From Madurella fahalii (lineage: Eukaryota; Ascomycota; Sordariomycetes; Sordariales): a stretch of DNA of 64,000 nt. Numbering within the stretch: the stretch's first letter is position 1; the number at the start of each line of letters is the position of its first letter. A program made the position numbers and the translations under genes. Below, piece by piece: positions 35,747 through 46,839 of the stretch. Where the stretch lies: positions 2,170,001 through 2,234,000 of the forward strand of contig CM056876.1 of NCBI GenBank assembly GCA_029876055.1, read 5' to 3'. Under the pieces are notes generated by a model, which worked only from the letters and a program-made list of their open reading frames with translations, was not told where the DNA came from and did not search any database.

Positions 35747-37773
35747 CTGGATGACGCGCCAGAAGATGAAAGTGGAAACGGATCTGGCAAACTTCCGTGA
35801 TCCAGGCCGAGAGTTGATCACGAAGCTCGGAGCAAAGGATACTCAATCGGGATGACAGGTCCAATTTGCATTTGGGAAGAAAGAGCCAGCCATTGAATAG
35901 CCCAAGAAGAAGACTAGATGTCTAGAGAGCAGGCACGAGAGCCATATCTAGGCCTTAAACCAACCAAGCCCCATCCCAAAACCATGGTCGCCTCTGTTGA
36001 CCCTCTTCTCCACGTCGCTGCATATCGCGCAGTAAGACTAGGTTCGATTCTGAAGCCTGTGGACCCGCGAGAGCGGCCCCTTTCAGAATTTGTGCGGATA
36101 GGGCTATGTTGAATCGGGCTGCGGAAGCCGGAAAAGAATGAAGCGGGTTTCAACGAGCTTAGTTAGTAGGCCAACATTCAAGGGGCTGGTAGACACGGCC
36201 CGAGTATAGGCCCGTCCTGTAGATGTTGCGCCGGTGCCGAGAAGGACTGGAGCACCACCGGTGTTCTAGAACAGCCAGTCGATCAGCTCCGTTTCGATTT
36301 CCCTTCGGCAGCGGCACGGAGCCGACCACGCGGGTGAGGTGGATCCGAAGCGAGAGTCGAGGCGGGCCGCTATGGGTCAACAGAGATGATGGCTGCGCCG
36401 TGCGGCACGCGATCCTCGAAGGAATACTAGGCTCCACGAAGCCGGGTGTAGGCCGTTTCGGCTATGTTTGGCACAGCGAGCTTCGGATTTGGCAGTGACT
36501 GTCTCAGGTGTTGGGAGGCTTCCATGATGGTCGAAAATTAGCAACGAGACCACGACCTGTTGCCATCCAAAATCTCCATCTGAGCTTGAGCCCCGACGGA
36601 CGGTGGTGGGCCAGAGGCGCATGGTTTTACTCGGAACGCAGCCTGATGACTGTCATACCATGGATGATGGGGTTATCCCGTCGTCGACTTGCCGCAATGC
36701 TAGCGAAGACGCCCGGCTTACCACTGTAAGTATGTGGACGGCAAAAGGGAGATGATAATTCGCTGATCTACACAACATTCACTTCTTAGGGTTAGGGCTG
36801 CTATCTAAGCCTAGCACAGATGCATTTGAAACCAGGTTTGGAGATTTTGGTGGTTGGTATTAGCTTTTCCGCAGACAAGTTAGCGTCGCACTCGTCGGAT
36901 CCCTCCCGCGCACCAGAGTTGCAAACGGAAGAGTGCCGAGTCCAGACCGACCAACTCTGGTCTTTACGTCTTGGCACGCCGCGCAAGACTTGGGGCTCTC
37001 GGCGCCCTTGTCGAGTACATTGCAACCTTGAACTCGCAATCCGCACAACCATCTTCCCTCAAGAAATTCACACCTTCAGTCTGATACAAACAAAAGTAGG
37101 GACGACTGGTTCTTCAAGAGGCTTCCCATGTGGGGTCTACCTCTGCTCCACGTTTGGTTTCCTCTTTTGAGAGCAACCAACGGGACTACATACCATGGTC
37201 CCTGGTAGATAAGGTACACCGAGTGCCTTGGAAACAAAGCTACCTGGGAAGAGCATTCTGGGCGCATCGATCAGCTGGACAAAGCAAGCTAGGGCGCGGG
37301 GCGCCACATCCCATGGTAACCTGTCAGGCGTCCAGATCTGTCCTGTGCCGCCCGTTTCGCCGTTTCATGATGGCTCCCGCCACTTGGGACCGGCGTCAGG
37401 CCTCTCGGAACAGCACCTACGCAATAAGCTTGATTTCTGCAGAACCGGCATCGTCTGACCACGCCGGCTGCCCAGCACGTGGAGATGGCCACAAGCCGGG
37501 GTACAATTCCTGCCCGAAAGCCCTTGTTCGGTTGGTTGATTCGCTTTTCGCCCATCTTGCCGTGAGGCGGCGCATTGTAGACGTGCAGCTGCTAGTAAGT
37601 TCCAAGTCGTCGTCTCGACCCAGGCCGACACCCGCCGGCCTTCTTAAGACCGCCTGTCGCCCGTATCGGTGGTCGGACCTGTGGGCCTGACCTCCTTTTT
37701 TTTTTTCCCTAAAGAAGTTCATTCTACTTGCACGCGCTACCACTTCGTCCCAGTTACCATAGAGACTAGAGCA
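35747..37773. other. Divergent intergenic region between GPI-protein and antiporter genes
   Basis: About 2 kb of mostly unique sequence with short, unconvincing open frames on both strands. No tRNA-like B box with a proper T-stem was found (a GGTTCGATTC at about 36041 was checked and rejected). Confidence 0.45.
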
Positions 37774-40700
37774 ATGGCCGCCGGCGGCTCGTCCAACGGC
37801 ACTACCGGGGCCTCGCCCCAGGCCGGTGTCCTCGAGGGCCTCAATCCGATCGAGTTTAGCCCGTCGCACCCGATCATGCTCTTCATCATCCAGGCAAGTA
37901 CTGGCGTTGCCGGGCCGGGTGGGCCTCGCGGCCCGGCGGAGCGGGCTGCTGTATCTCGAGGCATGGGCGCGCTAACAATAGCACACCGCAGGCGATCATC
38001 GTCATCCTCTTCTGCCAATTGTTGCATTGTGGGTTGGGCGGCTGGGAAGAACTATGGACTTTGGAGCTGACATCGCGCAGATCCCCTCCGCCTGCTGAAT
38101 CAGCCTCGTGTTATCGCTGAAGTCATCGGCGGCATCCTGCTGGGTCCGACTGTTATGATGAGGATACCGCGGTTCGAGGAGAGTAAGTCCTAACACGCTG
38201 TGACCGCTGGGTATGTCTTTCACGGCTGTTAACCCGGACCACAGCCATCTTCCCAGCCGATTCCTTGCCCGTCTTCAACAATGTGGCCAACCTGGGTCTG
38301 CTCGTCTTCCTCTTCCTGGTGGCCTTGGAGGTCGACATCCGGATGTTCACACAGAACTGGAAGGCTGCGCTGAGCGTCGGCCTGGCCGGCATGATTGTCC
38401 CTTTCGGCTTGGGGTTTGCGATTGCCTGGGGTTTATACCACCAGTACCCCGTCAGTGTCCCCATCAGCTTCGGCGTCTTCGGATTGTTCATTGGCACAGC
38501 ACTAGCCATCACCGCCTTTCCGGTGCTCTGCCGCATTCTCAGCGAACTGAACTTGCTCCGCTCAAATGTCGGCGTCACCGTGTTGGCTGCCGGTATCGGC
38601 AACGACGTGACGGGCTGGGTACTACTTGCTCTCTGCGTGGCCCTGACCAACAACAGCAGCGGCCTGGCCGCCCTTTGGGCCTTGCTATGTTGCATTGGCT
38701 GGACACTACTGCTGGTGTTTATCATCCGACCACCTTTCATCTGGATTCTCAGGCGGACCGGAAGTCTGCAAAACGGCCCTACCCAGGGCATGGTCGCCTT
38801 GACGCTGCTCATGGTGCTCGCCTCTGCCTGGTTCACTGGTAGGTCGATCTTTCAGCGGGTGAACGTTATGAGTACTCCGGTTGGTACTGACCGTCTCAGG
38901 CATTATCGGTGTTCATCCCATCTTCGGGGCCTTCCTGGTCGGCTTGATCTGCCCGCATGACGGTGGCTTCGCCATCAAGCTGACCGAGAAGATCGAGGAT
39001 CTCATTTCGGTCCTGTTCTTGCCCCTGTACTTTGCACTCTCCGGGCTCAACACGAATCTCGGTCGCTTGAACGACGGCATCGCATGGGCATACGTCGTCG
39101 GCATTATTGTATGTGCCTTTGTCGGCAAGATCCTTGGCGGGACCCTTGCCGCCCGGGCGAACAAGCTGCTATGGCGCGAAAGTTTCACCATTGGCTCCTT
39201 GATGAGCTGCAAGGGTCTAGTTGAGCTCATCGTCTTGGTAAGTCATGGCATATGACGGAATATAGATTTCGGCTAACCATACCAGAACATTGGACTTGAA
39301 GCGCACATCCTGTCCGAGACGACCTTCAGCATGTTTGTTGTCATGGCTCTGGTGACGACCGTCGTAACCACCCCGCTTACCAAGGCCTTGTATCCGCCGA
39401 CGTACCAGAAGAAGGTTGAGAGGTGGCGGAGAGGAGAGATCGACTGGGATGGCAACCCCATCGACCATTCAGATCATAGCCAGGAGGAGCCGATGCAAAA
39501 GCCCATTGAGTCGCAAATCCGGAGGCTCATGGTGCACCTCCGCCTCGACAGTCTTCCGAGCCTGTTTACCTTTATTACTCTTCTCAGCCCTGAAAGCATC
39601 TCACCTCCGGCGCAACCGGACGGCGCTGCGGACAGCTCTGCAGAACAAGTGGTCCAGATCAAGAAGCGGCCGCTTGAAGTTCACGGTTTGCGCGTCATTG
39701 AACTCACCGACCGTACTTCGTCAGTGATGCACCTTACCGAAGGCGAGGACTTTTATTCCCTCCGCGACCCGGTGGTCAACGCCTTCCGGACTTTCTCCCA
39801 GCTTCACGACGTCGCCGTGTCAGGGCGCGTCGCTGTTGTCCCAACCGACTCGTATGCGGATACGCTGATGAACCAGGCGGCCGAGGTCTCGTCAGATTTT
39901 GCGCTCATCCCCTGGGGCGAGTACGGCAGCGTGTCAGAGGACCAGTCATTCCCGGTTGCCATGAGCGCAAGCGAGCGTTTCAGGTCGAGCATGCACCTCC
40001 ACTTCATCAACGAGACCCTTCAGAAAGCAGCGAGCACGTGCAACACGGGCATCTTCATCGACAACGGCTTCGGTGGCATCGCCAAACCTGTCGACCGCCC
40101 GGGGCTGGCCCGGACCAAGAGTGCAATCTCGATCCGGAGCCACCGCGACCTTCCCTCCCTCCCCGTCGCCAACAAGTGTCACCACATCTTCTTCCCCTTC
40201 TTCGGCGGCGCCGACGACCGCGTGGCAATCAGAGTAGTCCTCCAGCTCGCCAAGAACCCACACGTCACGGCCTCCATCGTACGCATCAACTGGCTAGCCA
40301 GCGGCGCCGTCGCCGGCGACAAGACCGGAGCGCCTCCCACCCCGGCTCCCGTTCCCGCAGCAGCTGAGAAAGAAAAGGAAGAAGAAGAGCACAAAACCCT
40401 CACCCCAGGCACCCCCCAGCCGGGCACGCAAACCCCCTCTGACGATACCAGCAAGAACGCCTCGGATGCCGAGACCCTGGCAGCGGCAGTGGCTTCCGCC
40501 GCGCAAGACTCGCAAGACGCCGTCTTCTTCGCCGCCCTGCAGAGCTCCCTGACCCAGGACCAGTCGGCGCGCGTCGTCTTCAGCGAGGCCGACGTCGCCG
40601 CGCCCTCTCCGTCGATGTCGGCGTCGGCATCGGCCGCCGTTAAGGAGATCGTCCTGCTCGCGCAAAAGGCGGTGGGGCGGCAGCCCCGGAACGCGGGCGA

Positions 40701-40917
40701 CGTGGTCGTGCTCGGACGGCGCAACGACATGCTGGCGGCCCCGGCCCCGGCCCCGGCCCCGGCCCCGGCTGGCGCTGCTGCTGGCGCCGTCGAGGCCGCC
40801 CCCAACCCGGACCTGAGGCGCACGATTGGCGCCGTGGCGGAGCAACTTGTCACGACGGGAATCAAGGCGAGTATCTTGGTGATCCAGGCTGCTGGCGGGC
40901 GTGGGTCGGATCTTTGA
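37774..40917 (+). CDS. kha1: Kha1-like K+(Na+)/H+ antiporter (CPA2 family)
   Basis: Six exons (37774-37893, 37992-38028, 38081-38182, 38245-38838, 38900-39237, 39286-40917) give 940 residues. Intron 1 uses a GC donor (CAG|GCAAGT), the rest GT. Spliced, the start of the membrane domain reads AIIVILFCQLLHYPLRLLNQ then PRVIAEVIGGILLGPTVM, the CPA2 signature. About twelve membrane helices (30-440) follow, with GIGNDVTGWVLL carrying the ion-binding Asp, and KGLVELIVLNIGLEA. The cytosolic half (450-940) resembles the nucleotide-binding-like tail of fungal Kha1, with a Pro/Glu-rich insertion and a PAPAPAPAPA run from a GGCCCC repeat (about 40738-40768). Yeast Kha1 acts in Golgi K+ and pH homeostasis. 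Confidence 0.93.
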
Positions 40918-41431
40918 TGAGTGCTTTTGGTTAGTCTTGTTGTTATGGAATGTGATACCCTGCGGGCGATGTATGGTTTGGATAGTGCTGGGTAAGGTGA
41001 TAGGTGGTGGTGTTTCTCAAGCTGGGTGAGGCAAGATGTCCTGGGTGGGTAATTTAATCTGCGGGCGGCTGATCTCTCTGGTCGCGTCACATAGTTAGGT
41101 TAGTTTGGGTTTGGCTGGGTCATGTCGTCTAAATACCCCATCCTGTTCAGGTGTTAAGGGGATAGCATCGCTCTATTCAACAGCGAGGTATTTTGAATAT
41201 CTTTAATCTCGGTTTTCTTTCTAAGATGTAGAGATTCGTAAAGTGATCTGACTACTCACTCATCATGGACACAACAATACTATAGTAGCAACTCAAAATT
41301 GAAAAGGAAGAGTATTAATCCCCAGTACCCTCTGTTTTGCTCCCCGAACGCCCGCTTAACCCTCCAGATCTGCTGCGCCCTGTTAAACTATGCCAGAAGC
41401 AAGGAAAAATGCGAAAGAAAACAAAACAGAA
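40918..41431. other. Convergent intergenic region
   Basis: 3' ends of the antiporter and nitrite-reductase genes; no other content seen. Confidence 0.5.
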
Positions 41432-44400
41432 TCACCAATCCGGCGCCAATCCACACCCACCGCCACCGCCAACCATCAGCTGCACCGGCTTCTTGGTCAT
41501 CATGCCCAAGTCCCCATTCACCAGGGGCTTCACACCGGCCTTCTTAGCGCGCGTCCCGACGAAGCCAATCTTGCGATCCACCTCGGCAAACTGGCCCTCG
41601 CCCGCCTCGCCCTTCTTCACCTTCCACTTCGTGGTGCCCAGCGCGGCATCCAGCTCCTCGACGGGCGGCAGCTTGACGTAGACCAGGCCGTCCTCCCTCT
41701 CCTCGACGTCGAACGTCGCGATGGACAGGTCGGCGTCGTTCTTGCAGTCGCCGCTGGAGAGGTCAAAGTTGCGCTTGTGGTGGGGGCACGAGATCCAGGG
41801 GGCCGTCTTTTGCTTGTCGTCCGGGCAGCCGCTGTTGTCTTGCTCTTGGCCGACCAGGCCGTCCGAGAGGATGAAGGCGCGCTTGTGCGGGCACATCTGC
41901 TGCGTGGCGAAGTAGCGGCCGCGGATGCGCCACAGGGCGAGCTGCGTGTCGCCGCGCTTGATGGTGGCGCTGATGCCGTTGGGGAGCGCGTCGGCGCCCG
42001 CGAAGTAGGACGCTTCCAGGACAGGCTGCCACGTGGTCGACGACCAGCGCGAGCGCAGCGATTTGAAGTCCTCGGTGGTCGAGTCCTTGGTCCACATGAC
42101 GGGCCGGAGCTGGGACCGGTCGGATTCGAGCTCCATGTTCTCGACCGTTTCTGCCGTGTTGGCGAACTGCTTGAACTTGGCGGCGATGGAGGGCGACTTG
42201 ATGGCCTCGGCCCACTCGTCGAAGAAACTGTCTACGAGCTCGGCCATTTGCGCCTCGAGCGAGGCGTTGATGCCGAGTTTGTCTTCCAGGATGACCTCGC
42301 GGAGGTACTTGATGCCGCCGGGAAGGCCTTCCAGCCAGCGGGCGGTGCGCTGGAGCTTGTCGGCGGTGCGGATGTAGAACATGAGGTAGCGGTCGAGGAT
42401 GGGGATGACCTCGGTGGGAGGCACGTCTTTAGCGAGGAGCTCCGAGTGTTTCGGCTTGGCGCCGCCGTTGCCGCCGACAAAGATGTTGAAGCCCTTTTCT
42501 GTGGCGATAAGACCGAAGCTGCGGAAGGGGGGAACATGGTTAGCGTGTTTGCGAAGTTTTGGGTCGAGTAAGAGAGATGACTTACTCCTTATTCTGCGCC
42601 TCGGCGCATTCACGCACGCAGCCGCTCACACCTCCCTTGATCTTGTGTGGCGCGCGGATGCTCTTGTACCGCTCCTCCAGGCGCACCGCCATGCCGACGC
42701 TGTCGCCAATGCCGTACCGGCACCACGTCGTGCCGACGCAGCTCTTGACTGTCCGCAGGGACTTGGCGTAGGCGTGGCCACTCTCCATACCCGCGTCTAC
42801 GAGCCGCTTCCAGATGTCGAGCAGGTCCTGCTTCTTGGCGCCGAACATGTCGATGCGCTGGCCGCCCGTGATCTTGGTGTACAGGTTGTACTCCTTGGCC
42901 ACCTGGCCCATGACGATGAGCTTGTCCGGGCTGATCTCGCCGCCGGCTACTCTGGGGACCACGCTATATGTGCCGTTGCGCTGGATGTTGCCGAGGAAGC
43001 GGTCGTTGGTCTCTTGTAGGCCGTGGAGCGGCTTGTCCATGATGTGCTTGTTCCAGAGACTGGAGAAGATACTTGCCGTGGTCGGCTTGCAGACTTCGCA
43101 GCCGATGCTGTCAGGGTCGTTGCCGGCTTCCCTCATGACTTCGGGGAACGTCTTGAGCCGCTTGACCATGATGATGTTGAACAAGTCTGCGCGGCTATAG
43201 TTGAAATGCGGGCAGATGTTGTTCTTGACCTCGTTGCCCATCTCTTTCATCGTCTTGTTGAAGATGGACGTGACCAGGGGTACACAGCCGCCGCAGCCTG
43301 TGCCCGCTTTGGTGCACGACTTGACCTCGCCCACCGACTTGCAGGTCCCGTCCTTGACGACTTTGACCACATCGCCTTTTGTAACGTTGTGGCAACTGCA
43401 GATCTGCGTGTCGTCGTCGAGGTCGTCGCCATCGTCAGCACCCTCTTTCTTAGCGCCGAGGATGAGCTCAGCCGGCGGGACCTCCAGCTCTTTTTGATTC
43501 TTGACCATGGGCACTAGCTTGACATAATCCTTTGTGTCGCCAATCATCATGCCCCCGAGCAGATACTTGCCGTCCGCGGTGAAGATGTACTTCTTGTACA
43601 CGTTCTGGAATGGATCCTTGTAGGTCAATACCTTTACCGAGGCTGGTGAATAGCCCTTGGTGCTGCCGTTGGTTGTGCCGTTGGTTATGCCGTTGGTTGT
43701 GCCGTTTGTGGTGCCGTTTGTGGTGCCGTTTGTGGTGCCGTTTGTGGTGCCGTTGGTAGTACCGTTGGTAGTACCGTTGGTGGTGCCGTTGGTGGTGCCG
43801 TTAGTGGTACCGTTGGTAGTACCGTTGGTGGTGCCGTTGGTGGTGCCGTTGGTGGTGCCGTTAGTGGTACCGTTGGTGATGCCGTTGGTGATGCCGTTGC
43901 TGGTACCATTGACAGTACCGTTGGTGGTGCCGTTGACGCTACCGTTGGTATGACCGTTGGTATGGCCATTTGTGAGTCTCTTCTTGGCTCGTGCCGGCAG
44001 AGAGACAGGGCCGTCACGGTCGGCGAAGAAGTCACCGAAGCTGGCAACCTCAACGCCCAGCAGTTTCAGCTTCGTGCTGAGGTCGGGGCGCTTGAATAGC
44101 CGCGGCTCATGGAGCTTGGCCTGGGTGAGGTTGAAAGACAGGATGTCGGCCATCTCCACGCCGGGGGCGATGAGGCCATAACACTGCCCCGCCCAGCTTG
44201 CGCACTCGCCGATTGCGTAGATGTCGGGGTGGCTGGTCCTCAGGTAATCATCGACGACGATTCCGCCGAAACGCTCCGTGACCTTGAGGCCGGCCTGCCT
44301 CGCCAGCTCGTCTCGCGGCCGGACGCCAATAGCGAAACATACCGTCGAGCTGGGTATGTACCCTCCATCGCTGAAGGCAACGCCGCGTACCCTATTCTCC

Positions 44401-45221
44401 TCGTCGACATCGATCTTGGCGACGGCCTTGCCGAGCAAGACATCAACACCAAGGTCCCGGACTTGGTCGGCCACCATGCCTCCTGCGTCGGCGTCCAGCT
44501 GACGGCTGAGGACCCAGTCGCTGCGCTCGATGACGCTGACCTTGTCGAAGCACTCGAGGTCCAGCATGGCTTTGGCGGCTTCAAGGCCCAGCAAACCGCC
44601 GCCGACGACAGCACCGTGGGTCCCCTTCTGGTCGGCCGAGAAGGCGATGAGCTTTTCCAAGTCCTCTACGGTCCGGTAGACAAAGACACCCTTGCCATCG
44701 GAGCCGGGGATTACCCTCGGGAGGATGGCATCGGATCCAGTGGCCAGGACGAGGATGTCATATTCGATTTCTTTCCCGTCGGAACATAAGATGGCTTTTC
44801 TTGTTGGATGGATTTCGGTGACCTTGGTGTTGAGGTGGTAGCCCAGAGCTCCATCTGCGATCCCGTCGTACTGGGGCGCCGGAGAGTTAGCCCTTGGGTC
44901 TCGCACGCTCTAGGTGGAAAGAGAAGAAGTGGGGGGTGAATGGGAGCGTACCCATGATAGCGGGTTGAGATACAAGTTCTCGACCTTTCGGTGCTCAAAG
45001 AAACTTGTTAGGCCCACTCGATTATAGGCGACATGAGGCTCCTCGCCGACGACTACGATGTTGTACTCGCGTGTCCTTGCGTCAAGCTTCAAGAGTTTCT
45101 CACTGCCGCAGGGCGGTGGTTAGTCTTCACCCAAAGAAGCGGCTCAACTGACATACATAAAGCTAATGCCGACCATGCCCAGGCCGACAACCACGACCTT
45201 TTTGCGAGCACCCACGGCCAT
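41432..45221 (-). CDS. niiA: Assimilatory nitrite reductase [NAD(P)H] with Rieske domain and TNG-repeat insertion
   Basis: Four exons (45221-45157, 45102-44952, 44870-42586, 42518-41432) give 1195 residues. Order of domains: FAD/NAD(P)H reductase (VVVVGLGMVGISFIEKL, SHPDIYAIGECASWAG), a repeat-filled linker (about 370-475), a BFD-type [2Fe-2S] domain (CSCHNVTKGD and CTKAGTGCGGC, about 560-605), the sulfite/nitrite reductase halves with siroheme/[4Fe-4S] cysteines (CVGTTWC and CVRECAEAQNKDFG), and a C-terminal Rieske domain with CPHK and CPHH ligands (about 1040-1080). It reduces nitrite to ammonium in the cytosol for nitrogen assimilation. Other fungal enzymes have a much shorter linker where this one has about 26 TNG-type tetrapeptides. 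No nitrate reductase gene is in the window. GATA and NirA-type sites lie upstream. Confidence 0.96.
43668..43977 (-). repeat. 12-bp coding minisatellite (TNGT repeats) inside nitrite reductase
   Basis: About 26 adjacent 12-bp units, mostly GTTGGTGGTGCC or GTTTGTGGTGCC on the plus strand, encode TTNG with variants HTNG, SVNG, TVNG, TSNG and ITNG near the edges. The central units are nearly identical while the edge units have diverged, the pattern expected of slippage-driven growth. Confidence 0.95.
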
Positions 45222-45883
45222 CTTGGGCGTACTTTAGGAGCAAGCTACCATAAGAATCAGGGGCCAGAGAGGCAGGAGAGAAAACGTGTGGGAATTTGGA
45301 ATGGAAGGGAGCAGTCAGGATCAACTCGCTCTCTCGGACCAGGCACAAGGAGGTCGTGAATGGAACTGAGGAAAGAGAGAACTGGAAGCAGGCGACACGA
45401 GGTGACAGAATCTACACAACCTAACCCTCAGGTCGTCCTTGAGCGAGACCGAGAGGGTATATCTGGCCAGCAGCGCATATCTAATCTCTGGCCACGGAAG
45501 GAGACAGATCCAGGCGACGGCGCCGAGAGCAAGATAGAACGAAAACTGCATTTCCGGCCGCGGTGCACGAAAGTGATGGAGCGTTTCCGAGGGGCGTCGG
45601 TCAGCGGCATTACGCACGACGGAGAAGCGTCGTTCGACGTGCGGGATGAGTCCCAGTTATCTCGCGCACCGCCGCATGTCCACGCTCTTGCGTGGCCTTG
45701 TTGTTTGCAGAAATGCAGGCCACAAACGGACAGAGCTCGGGAAGTTGGCCCCTGGAACCCTGGGAGCGGGAGGGCTGATACCGATACCGCGAAGACTGAT
45801 CCAAGATAGGGACGATGCCACTGATAAGGGGTACTGGCCAATCAGGTGTTGCATATTTTGAGGCTGCTTCCGTCCTGGGACAC

Positions 45884-45895
45884 CCGCGGAGATAG
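45884..45895. promoter_or_regulatory. Overlapping NirA-type (CTCCGCGG) and GATA (AGATAG) sites upstream of niiA
   Basis: CCGCGGAG at 45884-45891 is the reverse complement of CTCCGCGG, matching the published NirA consensus CTCCGHGG. It overlaps AGATAG (45890-45895), an HGATAR site for AreA/NIT2. It lies about 665 bp from the niiA start. Nitrate induction plus nitrogen-derepression through such paired sites is established for niiA genes. Confidence 0.5.
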
Positions 45896-46054
45896 TCCAC
45901 AGACGGGGGTCACCAACGGTCAACCCTCGTGCTCTTTACACGCGCTCAAAATCTCAAAATCGTCCCATTTCGGCTTTTTCAGACGCCCAGGTACAGTTTC
46001 GCATCTCCGTCTCACCCGATTATCGGCACCGTTGCGATTGCTGTTTAGTGCTAC

Positions 46055-46088
46055 TAATCTGGTCTTCTAATCTGGTCTTCTAATCCGG
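46055..46088. repeat. Tandem repeat of TAATCTGGTCTTC (about 2.6 copies)
   Basis: Two perfect 13-bp copies followed by a partial third. Confidence 0.85.
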
Positions 46089-46839
46089 CCCTTGCCCCCC
46101 TTGGCCGCGGGCATAAAGGTGTCGCCATGTCAGAGCCCAATTGGTCCTACATAGCACCACAACCACGGCTGACACCCCACCCGTATCTGACGATGGCGAT
46201 CTTTTTCTCCGTTGTGCCGCAATTTCTGGTGTATCGAGGCGTGGCAATGGCGGTGGATATACGGCCCCACTTCGGCGTGGGGCGGCTCAATACGCACCAG
46301 ATCGGGTCCCGGTCTTGGCGGATGCCCGGTCCGACCGACTTCTCGAGTCACCTTCCCACGCTCGCAGGATCCATAAGTCAGGCCACGTCTCGTATTAGCA
46401 CTTTACATTCCGTGTCACGTCTCCGGCGTATCCGAGACCGGAATCAACAAGAGTGCTACCGCAATTCCAAGATCTCGGTGCTCGGCATCGTAGTGAGAAT
46501 CCGAGTTGCCATCTTTCGTCCGGCGACGTAGTGCATGCATATTATGGATGCTACTGTGTAATCTGACTTCATGTCGACGCACGAAGAACAAGCACGATGC
46601 AGTGCAAAACGCGCAAGACATGACAACGAGAACACTCCCTATAGCTCGCGGGGGTATTGGTATGTCCAATACGGGATATGAACAAACCTAAGTACTAAAT
46701 AGTAAATACAAGACGGAATGATGAATACAGTTGCCACTGGCATGTACAACCCTCTCTTTCACACAACCACCCGCCAAGCTGCAACCCCAACCCCCACTCC
46801 AAACCCCCACTCCAACTCCAACCCCAACTGCAACCCAGC

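Larger units (their letters stand above)
45222..46839. other. Promoter region of nitrite reductase and 3' region of the giant membrane-protein gene
   Basis: No supported gene. HGATAR motifs (AreA/NIT2 type) lie at 45532, 45657 (reverse), 45804, 45822 and 45890, and a NirA-type octamer at 45884-45891. A 13-bp tandem repeat is at 46055-46088 and a C-rich CCCCAACCCCCACTCC-like tract at about 46785-46840. Confidence 0.5.

Noticed and set aside
36036..36058. tRNA-like B box GGTTCGATTC
   Set aside because: The flanking bases do not form a T-stem and no matching A box or acceptor stem is present.
40179..41090. 303-codon minus-strand open frame
   Set aside because: Antisense to the conserved cytosolic tail of the antiporter; Ala/Ser/Gly-rich without motifs.
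41390..42571. 393-codon plus-strand open frame opposite the nitrite reductase C-terminus
   Set aside because: It is the antisense shadow of the Rieske/nitrite reductase exon, composed of Gly/Val/Leu/Arg from GC-rich codon complement.
43657..43953. Plus-strand frame of VPLV repeats
   Set aside because: It is only the complement of the TNG minisatellite in the nitrite reductase gene.
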